32,500 nt of DNA from Chrysomallon squamiferum (lineage: Eukaryota; Mollusca; Gastropoda; Neomphalida; Peltospiridae), in assembly GCA_012295275.1 (NCBI GenBank), contig CM022672.1, forward strand, positions 14,571,125 to 14,603,624, given 5' to 3'. Under the pieces are notes generated by a model. It was not told the DNA's origin. It searched no databases and worked only from the letters and a program-made list of their open reading frames with translations. Of this stretch, positions 22,978 to 32,500 are shown one piece after another. Both the position numbers and the translations under genes were made by a program. Each line of letters opens with the position of its first letter. Position 1 is the stretch's first letter.

Positions 22978-23242
22978 TTGTTGTTGTTGTTGCTATGACT
23001 TGTACTTATCAGCATCGTCATCACCATTATCATCATATTCTTCTTCTTCTTCTTCTTCTTCATCTTCGTAAATTTATATACGGATGTTTTTGTTTGTGTT
23101 TTTTAAAGAAACCTTTCATCTTGAAAATTATTTTTACCAAAATCACGATGACCCCTTTCCTAGAAATGCTAGATCCACCTCGGTGATGATTGTGATGATG
23201 ACGATGATGATGATGATCATGATGATGTTGATGATGATGATC

Positions 23243-23278
<36 letters not shown>

Positions 23279-23290
23279 TTCCACTGTTAA
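22911..23290. repeat. CTG/TTG, TTC, GAT and AAT trinucleotide arrays
   Basis: ACT/CTG/TTG lies at about 22941-22993, TTC at about 23038-23062, GAT at about 23184-23241 and AAT at about 23244-23276. The Leu, His or Met-rich frames are artefacts. Confidence 0.9.
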
Positions 23291-23300
23291 TTTCCATTGT

Positions 23301-23860
23301 TAAATCTTATTTTCAAACTGATTTCAGTGTCTTACGTCGAATGAAGAAGTCTCAGCACATGTCAGAGTTGAAAAGACTTCAAACGGCGGACAAGTTACGT
23401 AACGACTTCGTACAAACGGGCGGCACGTGTTCAGCGGAGGCGAAAACGCCGCTCGCGCAATCTCGCGGGAGTCAAGACGGGAAGTGACAACTCAATTTCA
23501 GATTTGTCTTTGGTGCTCCGCGCTCGCTTCACGGATCACGGCCACTCAACCGTGCACGGACTCGAACACTTTGTCGGAATTAAACTTTATCTTGGAGAAA
23601 ATGAAATTAATATAAAAGCGAAATAAAATTTCATTAACAAGAATTGAATATTTGATGACTTCCCGTCGCCGTGCAGTGGGCAAAAGGCGGCCTCGCTTTG
23701 AACAACTGGCCTCGCTTTGAACAACTGCCCGAATCTTGTCTTCGCCTCTTTAAAGAAATAATTTTTCCAGCTGGATGCGCACGGCTAATTATGGCTTAAT
23801 GGTCATCTCTTGTTTTCAATTATGCCATGGGTATTCATTTCATTTTCCTCTCTTGAGAAA
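23301..23860. other. Complex island K with a duplicated TCF-like site
   Basis: A GC-balanced block (23330-23580) with GTTACGTAAC palindrome (23394-23403), CACGTG (23424-23429) and CG-rich segments, then TTCATTAACAAG and a 19-base tandem duplication. A 62-codon plus frame (23427-23615) has no domain. Confidence 0.4.
23689..23726. repeat. Perfect 19-base tandem duplication containing CTTTGAA
   Basis: 23689-23707 and 23708-23726 are identical (GGCCTCGCTTTGAACAACT). Each carries CTTTGAA, which fits the TCF/LEF core CTTTGWW. Confidence 0.95.
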
Positions 23861-23885
23861 CAGATTATTAATAGAAAACGTCCTG

Positions 23886-23925
<40 letters not shown>

Positions 23926-24156
23926 CATGGAAAAGCCGCGGTGCATGGAATGGTTTTTTGGCTTCTTGAACTCGCAGTTTTCAGTCATTTCGTAAACGAC
24001 AAAGTTCAAGCGGTTTTAATCATCACATTTAGTCTGAGCTATTATTTCCTTTCTTCTCTTAAATTAAAAAAATAATAATAATAATAATAATAAAAGCGTG
24101 CTGAGCTCAAAGGAACCCGAGTTCACGGCTACGGAATGTTGCACAACTGTCCGAAA

Positions 24157-24206
<50 letters not shown>

Positions 24207-24560
24207 TGTTCGCGAGCGAACTGCTACAACATCGATGGCCGTGAAGTGCAACCACATTCCTTTCGCATCCTTTACCACTGCTAGATTTGATTTGCTACGG
24301 TCTGCAGAATTTAATCAGTGCAAGCAAATCAAATAATTTTCTTTTCAAGAAGAAGCCATAAATTTTACTAATTATGTTTTACGCTTGTCACGAAGTCGCA
24401 CGGAAATGTTATAACAATTCATCAAGTTTGCGAGAAGAGGTTTTCAAGTAAATAAACACGCAGAGTGTCTCTATTATTATTCGAGACCAAAATGTCAGCT
24501 GCGTAAAAAAGAAAGAAGAAAAGAAGAAGAAGAAGAAACTATGGTCTGTAGTAATTTTTA
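23861..24560. repeat. Poly-A, AAT and (GT)n tracts with small balanced patches
   Basis: An A run of about 39 lies at 23886-23924, AAT at about 24072-24092, (GT)n at about 24160-24206 and AAG at about 24508-24537. Balanced patches at 23925-24060 and 24210-24480 have no identified gene. Confidence 0.75.
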
Positions 24561-25539
24561 CCATTGAAGAAAACTATAACGTGGGGGGTTTATTTTTGGT
24601 TGTTTTTTGTTATTGTTGTTGTTGTTGTTGTTGTTGTCGTTGTTGTTTTTGTTTGTTGTTGTTGTTGTTATTTTAGTTTTTTTAATCACTTATTACTACT
24701 ACTGCAGAAACAGCTTAATAACTTTTCATATAATGAACAATCTTCAGCCTTACTTTATGGATAAAATGTATAATATATATACATACATATATATATATAT
24801 ATACAAACATATTATATAAAAGTGAGTGTCTTAACATACATTTTTGTCATGTATTTTGTAGCACTTTTTTAATTTAAAATTTTTAAATTATAATTTTTCA
24901 TTTTTAAATTATAGTATTATATTAAGAGCACAGAGTCACCACTAATTTCGTTTACTTCAGCAGCCTATCCGTATTCGTATATTGATCAATGTTTCCTAAT
25001 AATAAAGTATAACAATAAAATGTTTATACTATCACGGAATTACATGAATATCGCCATATTTTCGCTTTGTTAATAAACAGGCGTGACGTTATTTGATAGA
25101 CTGAGGTGGTTTATATTAACTGTATCAGTTTCACGCCTTTCAGTCAGATAAGTATTCAACTGTAGTTCATACTGAAAGTGACGGATGCTGTGTGCATACA
25201 TTACAGTGATCTGTGGTGTGTTACTTAATATCGCTTCGTATTTCATTCTGTTGTACTGTATGCTGTTTTACAGTATAGTGTTCTGTTTGCGTTGCATTGT
25301 GCTGTGTGTTGTGAACTGTTGTGTTGTATTCATCTTACATTGTATCGTGTTGTGTTTTTATTGTACTGTAATGTATTAACAATCGAAAAGCTGTTACATT
25401 AATAAATAATATTCCTTAATAGACGCATAAATTATTTAATCGCCTTCTGATCGTTACTCTCAAACTGCAAGGTTACGATAACTCACTAAACTTCAGCTAC
25501 ATAAATAAATATTAAAACCCTGAGTATCAAAGAACCGAA
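24561..25539. repeat. GTT array, (AT)n, TGT-rich degenerate repeat and AT-rich DNA
   Basis: (GTT)n lies at about 24611-24669, (TA)n at about 24772-24802, and a degenerate TGT/CTGT-rich segment at about 25245-25375 that gives a Cys/Val-rich plus frame. No gene is seen. Confidence 0.65.
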
Positions 25540-25645
25540 CGTAATTCGTATTTACCTTCCAGATAATTTAACCTGTAATTTGCATTGGCCTGAAATACAA
25601 CTTACACTGACCTTGTTGGGGAATATCGTTTCAAAAATCGAAGAT

Positions 25646-25676
<31 letters not shown>

Positions 25677-25860
25677 GTGTGGCGTGACATGACACTGAAT
25701 TCGAACATAAACCCGCAAAGCGCGTTATTTCTGAGCATCAGTCAATTGTGTTTAGCGGGTTAGTGTCACGCTGTCTTTGTCAGTGACATTCAGCTGCTTA
25801 GCCCAGCTGTGTCACTTCCCAGTACTGTTATTTAGTCGACATTGTCTGTAGATAGACTTT
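25540..25860. promoter_or_regulatory. Complex island L: TGACA/TGTCA cluster with E-box dyad
   Basis: After an A run (about 25651-25676) there are at least five TGACA/TGTCA cores between 25684 and 25816. GCGTGAC (25682-25688) and AACCCGC (25710-25716) are mirrored by GCGGGTT (25755-25761) and GTCACGC (25765-25771). At 25782-25816 AGTGACA-TT-CAGCTG faces CAGCTG-TGTCACT across a 7-base centre. Confidence 0.45.
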
Positions 25861-26593
25861 TGCGCTTTCTTTCTTTTGGTTATTTATGACCAGTTCGTTT
25901 CCTGCTCTTTCTTTTGTTTTTCAGGTGAGAGATTCATTGATTTCACAATGGTAACGAAATAAACTGGATTCAAAAAAAAGTATTGTGTTATTTTCTACAC
26001 CATATTTGTTTATATTTCCATGCATGCATTCATTCATTCATTCATTATAATCTGTTGTAGTGGTATCACAGGTTGTTTTCGCTGTAGTAGTAGTACTGTT
26101 AGCAGTGGAGTCCTTCCTCATATTATTTCTCAATACTTTGCCGTGTACTTGAGCCTGTGTGGCATACAATGAACGAGTTGCCCCCCCCCCCGGGGCATCA
26201 CGAGACCTCTGCACGCCACTGCTATTAGCAATAGCAGAATAAACAGTAGCAGTAATTGTGGTAGCAGTGGTCGGATTAGTAATCGCTCAGTTCGCGGTCA
26301 TTATGTTATATTTATTACTACTGGTATCATTCGTATTGTTATTGTTGTAAACACTAAACATGAACAATTTTAATATCTTTTTTTTGTTAAAAGACAACAA
26401 TGCAACTGAAATAGCGTTCACCGAGCAGCATTTGTTTCCTCAATTCTGTATACGATAAATAACTCAATAATATATAATCTACACCATACTGCGTAACTGT
26501 AACTTGAAATATACTTAACATTTTTTATAGTTGTAGTATGTATTCAGAGAGACGCATACCTCTATACACAATAGTGTGACTATAAAATTACAG
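25861..26593. other. AT-rich intron DNA with a C/G run and AGC/AGT-like repeats
   Basis: ATTC repeats lie at about 26027-26047, a run of 12 C followed by GGGG at about 26180-26195, and degenerate GTAGCA repeats at about 26060-26275. CCACTGCT and AGCAGTGG form an inverted pair near 26216 and 26262. No gene is seen. Confidence 0.5.
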
Positions 26594-26940
26594 CCAGTCT
26601 TGCATTGTCCAGAAACAAAATGGACTGTAACTAAAAACGGTTATTGTAAGCACTAAAATATAAATTAAATTTTGTTTATAGGAATATTAAAACATATACA
26701 CTGAATAGATTCTTACATCGCCAGTCTTGCATTTCCACGAAATAGCAATAGACTATAACTAAAAAATATATAAAACAGTCACTGTCAATAAATACTAAAA
26801 CACAATTATCATCTCTTTTTTTTTTTTTTATAGTAAGTATTAAAATATATACACTGAATGGATGTTTTGGGTTTTTTTATTATTATTTTATCGTCAGTCT
26901 TGCATTCCCCCAGAAACAACATAAAATGTATAATAACATT
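26594..26940. repeat. Diverged tandem repeat, CAGTCTTGCATT units
   Basis: CAGTCTTGCATT recurs at about 26595, 26722 and 26895, each time followed by a CCAGAAAC- or CACGAAAT-like block and a TATAACTAAAAA-like block. TATACACTGAATRGAT precedes copies 2 and 3. The spacings of about 127 and 173 bases differ by insertions. The minus frame at 26883-27077 partly overlaps it and is not supported. Confidence 0.8.
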
Positions 26941-27240
26941 TCAGCGCATGGATGCGCCTTATTGGTCGGCGTTCTTTGAAGTCGTAGACAAGTCTTTATA
27001 TCAAAGTCACTCCCGAAGCTCGCCACGTGAATAACATGAAGTCCCCGTCTTACAGAAAGTGGCACACCTCTCACCATGCTTTAGTGTGCTTAATTCTCCA
27101 GTTTAAATCCCATCTCCCCTCGTTGATGATGAAAGGCAAGGCATTACGATCCCATTATCTTGTACGTCGTATCATCGTTTGACTTCAAGGTGGCCCCGCC
27201 GGTTGTTGTTAACAGGTGATAACCACACCTACCTATCTAT
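26941..27240. other. Complex island M
   Basis: Balanced and repeat-free up to a short TATC/GT tract (27230-27260). Contains CAAGGTGGCCCCGCC (27188-27202) and AACAGGTGATAACC (27210-27223, E-box CAGGTG). No domain-bearing frame. Confidence 0.3.
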
Positions 27241-27338
27241 CTATCTCTGTGTGTGTGTGCTTAAACAAATCGCGTTTCCTGCCTTGTTGTTAGTGTTTCA
27301 GATGTTCACGTCGGCGTTTGCTGTTTGTTATAATGACC

Positions 27339-27676
27339 GTTGATGATATCGATATTGTTGTAACGAGCAGAGATAGCGTCGATATTTTTGTAGCGATTAT
27401 TGTTGACGTCGATAATCTTGTAACGATTATCGTTGATGTCGATAATCTTGTAACGACTGTTGATGAAGTCGATATTTTAGTGATACTGATTGTTGGTGTT
27501 GGTTTTGACGTGAATAATTGTTATCTCAAGATTAATGATAATGTCAATATTTTTGTGAAAATAATTGCTGCTGTTAATGTGGATAATTATTATGGATATC
27601 GATATTCTCGTAACGATCGTTGATAATGTCGATATTTTTTATTGGTGTTGATATAAATATTTTGTAAAGATTAATG
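27339..27676. repeat. Minisatellite with a unit of about 30 bases, GTCGATAATCTTGTAACGAT type
   Basis: About ten tandem units; the clearest neighbours are in 27401-27470, where GTTGAYGTCGATAATCTTGT recurs at 30-base spacing. Later units are diverged and some are lengthened. Two further partial units appear at about 27758-27800 after a T run (27707-27735). The plus frame reads it as a ten-residue VDVDNLVTII repeat. Repetition at DNA level with drift and a T-run interruption argues against a protein. Confidence 0.85.
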
Positions 27677-27701
27677 ACAAGTTTTGTTGTAATCATTGTT
27701 A

Positions 27702-27736
<35 letters not shown>

Positions 27737-28270
27737 GCTACAGTGTTGTGTAACAATTCCTGATGATGATGTCGATATTGTTGCTATAAGAATTTCTGAT
27801 GGTACGATATTTATGCTTACAAATATAATATTACAAATGGCCTACATACATTTTAACAAATTTCTGTTGTATTATTTGCTTTCGCGACCAGTATTTTCAA
27901 CTAATATGTTTGAGGAAATAAATATTCATATAAGAAGTAAACAGGAAATTAAATAAATAACTAGAATAACGTCCTCGAAAAAGAAACAAATTACATTTTG
28001 AAAGAAATACATTTAAACGATACTAAAATACAACAACAAAGACTAAACGAGTGAAATAAATAATCCAAACTGACTACGAAACTGGAAAATAAAGTCAAAA
28101 CTGTTCGGGTTGAAATGTGTCTATCAACAAGGGAATCGTTTTCTCTATCAAATCTACAAAAACACTCGACTGCTACGAACCAGACATTATAATTACTGTC
28201 ATTCGTTGAAAAAGCGAGACCGGCTTTGAAACCTCCGTACACATCCACATCCACGCATTGGTTCCCATCT
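27677..28270. other. AT-rich intron DNA, T run and partial minisatellite units
   Basis: A T run lies at 27707-27735. The interval 28080-28260 is more balanced without named motifs. The frames on both strands have no domains. Confidence 0.5.
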
Positions 28271-28860
28271 ACATGAGGAAATCATAGACGATTATTTATT
28301 TGTAATACGAAATTTGGCAGAGAGAAATCAAATAGAACATGTTCGTCTCTCTCACTCAGGCGCTGCCTGATTACTGCCAGTTGCCGGAAGAAAAAAAAAA
28401 AAAAAAAAAAAAGATTGAAAATCTGCTGGGAAAAAGAGGATCTCCTTGTGTGCTTCCCACAGATAAACGATTCCGGGGGTAAGGAAGCATGAGTCATGGT
28501 CACCCCACAATCCCCCATAATTTTTTATTTTTTTTTTTATTTTTTTTTTTTTTTTTGTTAAATGAAGATTTGTTTCTGTTTTTCATGTTTTCAGAGAAAA
28601 TCGCTTTATCCTGAATATAGTCGGGATTCCCTCTTTTGGTAAATTTTGATCGGCCCCTGACATGTCGTTGTAATTATCCGAGAGAGCGAAGCGAGTCTTT
28701 GAATAAAAGAGCAACTCCTCCGAGGCGGTTTACCATGTTTACACAGAAGGATTTCCTCCGAAGTTGAAAACTTATGTCGGAAAAGTAGATTGTTTCGATA
28801 TTGCTGAAGACTTAAAAAGCGTTTCATAGGAGAGGGATCTCACCACTTGCAGTTGTAATT
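28271..28860. other. Complex island N, interrupted by A and T runs
   Basis: Balanced blocks at 28280-28386 and 28600-28855 surround an A run (about 28390-28412) and a T tract (about 28522-28556). Contains CATGTCGTTGTAATTATCC (28661-28679). No recognisable frame. Confidence 0.35.
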
Positions 28861-29400
28861 AGAAAATTATGGATTTGAAAAGAAACTTAAAAGGTGTCTG
28901 ATATTTTTTTTTTTTTTTTTTTTACGTATATACATAATATGAGATGAAAGGATTGAAACATAGATGCTGAAATTGTTCTAGAAAGATTTAGAAGTGAAGT
29001 AAAACAGCAGATAAAAAAAAAAAAAAGAGAACAAACTAAATTTTTTAAAAAGCAAAGAAAAAACATTAAAAAGTAAAATGAAACAATTTTGTTTCCGGAA
29101 TAGAATTAGTATTTTAAAGAATGTACATATGCATCCTCAAAAAAAAATAATAATAATAAAAATAAAATAAAATAAAATAAAATAAAATAAAATAAAATAA
29201 AATAAATTCATAAATAATAATAATAATAATAATAACAAATATTTTTTTATATATATAATTTTAAACCCAAAACGTACAACAACATTAATTACTTCATATT
29301 AAATTTAAATCCATATTAAAACTAATCACCCAAAAAACTCGGGACGATAAACCAGTCATTTACATCCAGCAACGCTTTAAACCCCTTCATCCTCCCTTTC
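28861..29400. repeat. AT-rich DNA with (AAAAT)n and dispersed repeat family 2, copy 1
   Basis: A T run lies at about 28904-28923, (AAAAT)n at about 29160-29205 and (AAT)n at about 29214-29234. The segment 29257-29312 resembles 31957-32012. Confidence 0.75.
29257..29312. repeat. Dispersed repeat family 2, copy 1
   Basis: Shares TTTTAAAC, GTACAAC, TTCAT-TTAAATTTAAA in order and near-equal spacing with 31957-32012. Both copies directly follow an AAT array. Confidence 0.65.
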
Positions 29401-29720
29401 ATGTCTATCGTCTTATTATTATTATTATTTTCTTCTTTTTCTGCACACAGCTGAGAAGTCAGTCTATCGTATACTAAAGACCGCGAATCAGTAGATAGGT
29501 AGCCATTACTCTTTCACGCGACAGTACACTGTGTATTGTGATGAGTTGCGCTGAGTAGGCACCCCGCCGGGTACCGGTCTATGACTGGAGAATAATAACT
29601 ACTATACGAACTTAGTCGAGTGGAGCCGATTAAATGTGTCGAATACAGGACGTCCCCCTTTGTTTGCATTCCAGCGGAGGAAAAAAAGGTTACTTGCGAC
29701 ATCCCGTGGTTAAAATGCTA
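29401..29720. other. Complex island O
   Basis: Balanced block after a short ATT array (29412-29428). Contains CCCCGCCGGGTACCGG (29561-29576) and CACTGTGTATTGTG. The minus frame of 62 codons has no domain. Confidence 0.3.
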
Positions 29721-30108
29721 TAAAAGCTTTCCATAATGTAACTAAATAAAATTTGGAATGGTGTTTGTCAAAATTTAAGTGAATTTAGCTTTCGACTTAA
29801 TGATAAATTATGTAAATAAGGTCTACAGGTGTTGGGAGGCAAGAAAAGCGTATATCTTTTCGGTGGGAACTGAAATGATTATGGCGATTTTATGAAGGAA
29901 AGACTCATTGGAGCTAGTTGATTATGTTTCTTTTCAGTTGTGATGTCTATAATGGTATATATATATGTATTTCAGTGAAGGTTATGGTAAATTAGATCCT
30001 TCTTCATTTTCCCTAATTTAAAACGTATTTTCGACTGTGGTTTTCCGAATTTATTGGTGTGTCTATGTATGTCAGGTGTTTGTAAAATTATTAACTAACT
30101 GGCAATGG

Positions 30109-30139
<31 letters not shown>

Positions 30140-30780
30140 CTTATGTCTTCTGTATATATATATGTAAAGTGTGTATGTATGTGGGTTTTTTAAATCTATG
30201 TACATGTGTACAAACATAGGTGTATATATATATGTGTGTGTGTGTGTATGAAGGCGAGTGTATGCTGGTGTTTATATATGTATGTACATATGTCTTTATG
30301 TATGTATTCGTGTGCGCACGTATGTTTGTATTTATATAGATAAGAATGTGTATACAATTATTTACACTCCGTGAATGAATCCATTCAGTTCTATAGTATT
30401 CTGTCACACCCAGTCAACAAGTCATTTAGGATTTGCAAACTAAAATCACTGAATATCAAACTGAAACCACCAAACCATCAACATTATCTAACATTAGCAA
30501 AGAACCTGTTATGTTCGTGTTTGGCTGGTGTTATGTTAGTGTTATGTGAGATCAAGTACTAAACGATTTCTGGATATCAAAGGATCAAACAGAAATCAAC
30601 AACAGATCAGGACTTAATCTCATTTAATCAGACGGTGCTGAGATCAAACCGATGGACTGTTATGAGATAAACCGATTATCTGTTATGATTGAGCTCTATC
30701 GTCATCGTCATCACCATTGAACAAGAAAAAAAGAAGAAATACTTCAACACAATGCGAGAAAACGGTGTCTGACATTGAAA
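29721..30780. repeat. AT-rich DNA with degenerate ATGT/ATAT repeats
   Basis: ATAT/ATGTATGT sequence spans about 30110-30330. Overlapping frames on both strands there are low-complexity readings (Tyr/Ile/Val or Thr/His). The 30360-30700 part is plain with no motif cluster. Confidence 0.65.
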
Positions 30781-31460
30781 AACAAAATTGTTTAAACCCT
30801 TAAATTAACACCTTTGACCCTTTTGTCGTCATTTGAAAAAGAGAAGTCGTTTTTCAAAACAAGTCACGGTGTGGTCCCCACGAGCTCGCCACTAAAAAGG
30901 TGTTCGAACAAAACGTTTTCATTAAAAACCGGCTTCCTCGTAAAAAGATCGCATTGGCGTAAAGAAACGATTGTCCTTAGCGTTCGCGTCACATGAAAGG
31001 AAGTGACGACAAAAGCCGCCAGATAGCGCTGGTGGACAAGCCGAATAATAATAATAATATAATAAAAACAAAAAACAAAAAAGAAGAAGAAGAAGAAGAA
31101 ATGCTCAAGGGAGATTAGTCCATCTGAAACGAGCAGCTTTGCAAGGACGCGTTTAATTCGCCAAGTTTCGCGCGTTAGATCACGATTAAACACGGTCGCC
31201 TCGTTTCCCTCCGCCGACTCTGCCCAACAGGGGAGAAAACTTATCAATTACCCGAACAAAAACAGGATCGCTCCGGCGAACAAAGGCGGCCAATGTTGAC
31301 GACCAGTCGAGAACATAAGTCGACGGATTACGACCATCGTACACGAGTTGGTCGCTTTTAAATTGATCGTCAGAAACCGCGTCAGACAATTGTTTTCCTG
31401 TCGGTATTCGATCAGGCGTGCTAGCACACTACCCATATTGTAGCAATCTCGCTTTTATTC
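30781..31460. other. Complex island P
   Basis: Balanced sequence with a short AAT/AAG interruption (about 31047-31101). Contains AAACGTTTTCATTAAAAACC (30911-30930), ACAATTGTTTTCC (31386-31398, Sox-like pair) and several CG-rich segments. Three overlapping minus frames in different registers have no domain. Confidence 0.35.
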
Positions 31461-32500
31461 GAGAAAAACATGATAAACTCACCGGTCTATTGCTGCTGCT
31501 GCTGCTACTACTACTACGGGAGCTGCATTTCATGGCGTTTTTTTTTTTTTTTACAAATCAGTCCGATTAAAACGATATTCATATTTGAAGCGACGATTTG
31601 GTATAAAATTGACTTAAGGTTTGTATTTCAAAAAAGTATTAAGTGTTTAGTAATCTGAATGTCGATGGGGATGATGGAGAAAGCTGAATGCTTCATGAAT
31701 ACAGGAACTATGGGCCACTGGAGATGATCGCAGAATCATATAATAGGAAATTGCTTCACAGCGGGGTGGACTCGTAGACGATAAAGACGCATTATTACGG
31801 AGAGATTTCTGAAAACGATTTTTTTTTTTTCTTCTTTTTCTTTTTTTTTTTTCTGTCAGAAGTATTGTGTTGATTCAAAGACTTAACTTTTTTTGATGTT
31901 GTTATTTTACTTTATAATAATAAATAATAATAATAATAATAATATTTTAAAAATACAGTTTTAAACGTAAAAGTACAACGGCACTAAATTAATTCATGTT
32001 AAATTTAAACTGTCATTGTTGTCGTTGTTGTTGTTTTTGTTGTTATTGCTAATGACGTGTTGTAGTACAGGTATCATAATGATAATAATGATAATATTAT
32101 CTACATTATTAACACGAATAACAGTATTCGTAGTAGCAATTGCAAGTAGTGGTATGAGTAGTTTTTTTTTTTACTGATATGACAGTTATTGCATTAGCTG
32201 TAACAGCAGAAACAGTAGTACTAAACAATATACAGTAGATGTATGACTTTGAGAGAGAAAGACAGACAGACAGATATACAGACACATAGCTAGACAAATA
32301 CACACACACATATATATAAATATATATATATATATATGAATGGAGAGACAGACAGACAGTGAAACAGAGAACAATTAAGACAGCGATAAAGACACGGTCT
32401 ATAAATAACCGCCAGTAACGTTGTATCAGTGACATTACATCAGTAACACGGTTTCTCGCTTAGAAGTATAATTAATAAAAACCGCCGGCTCGCTTGCGAC
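31461..32500. repeat. Simple-repeat-rich right end of the window
   Basis: CTG/CTA lies at about 31490-31516, T runs at 31538-31552 and 31821-31851, AAT at about 31917-31945, GTT at about 32020-32045, GACA/AGAC tetranucleotides at about 32258-32290 and 32341-32361, and (AC)(AT)n at about 32298-32337. No gene is seen. Confidence 0.7.
31957..32012. repeat. Dispersed repeat family 2, copy 2
   Basis: Diverged counterpart of 29257-29312 on the same strand, again just after (AAT)n (about 31917-31945). Confidence 0.65.

Noticed and set aside
24160-24206. Val/Cys-rich and His/Thr-rich frames at the GT tract
   Set aside because: Translation of a (GT)n microsatellite.
26883-27077. 64-codon minus-strand frame
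   Set aside because: Its end lies in the third copy of a tandem repeat, and no domain is visible.
30864-31436. Three overlapping minus-strand frames up to 127 codons
   Set aside because: They occupy different registers, one crosses a T/AAT tract, and none has a known domain.

Overview
The window looks like animal (eukaryotic) chromosomal DNA. It is strongly AT-rich, very dense in microsatellites (AAT, AGT, AC, AG, AT, TTTA and long A or T runs), and almost free of long coding frames. The one secure gene fragment is a spliced homeobox exon. Abundant simple repeats with a very large homeobox intron fit a mollusc, possibly a cephalopod, but that is inference; the sequence itself only shows a bilaterian-type genome.

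The anchor is the last coding exon of an Nkx6 (NK6-class homeobox) gene on the minus strand at 14780-14953. It encodes the end of homeodomain helix 3, a basic tail typical of NK6 proteins, an acidic C-terminus and the stop codon. The rest of the homeodomain is not visible to its right, so 14954-32500 is read as part of the last intron, at least about 17.5 kb long and splitting the homeobox. The stretch 1-14779 is then 3' flanking or intergenic DNA, with a 3' UTR in the part nearest the exon.

The non-coding DNA alternates between two textures. Low-complexity AT-rich DNA carries microsatellites, diverged minisatellites and at least two small dispersed repeat families. About sixteen islands of 200-1000 bases are of more balanced composition, are free or nearly free of simple repeats, and have many homeodomain, CRE, E-box or TCF-like motifs. 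Islands lie on both sides of the exon (roughly 800-1400, 4480-4970, 5840-6240, 7800-8530, 11640-11980, 12780-13120, 15780-16745, 19600-19800, 20640-21360, 22430-22910, 23300-23860, 25540-25860, 26940-27240, 28270-28860, 29400-29720, 30780-31460). The best interpretation is a developmental regulatory gene surrounded by candidate conserved non-coding elements or enhancers. Conservation cannot be tested here.

Two observations are the most unusual. One is a potential 72-base, phase 0-0 cassette exon (16301-16372, minus) inside the intron that splits the homeobox. The other is a TGACA/TGTCA-rich island with a near-perfect E-box dyad (25682-25816). No RNA genes, CRISPR arrays, intact transposons or viral genes were recognised.
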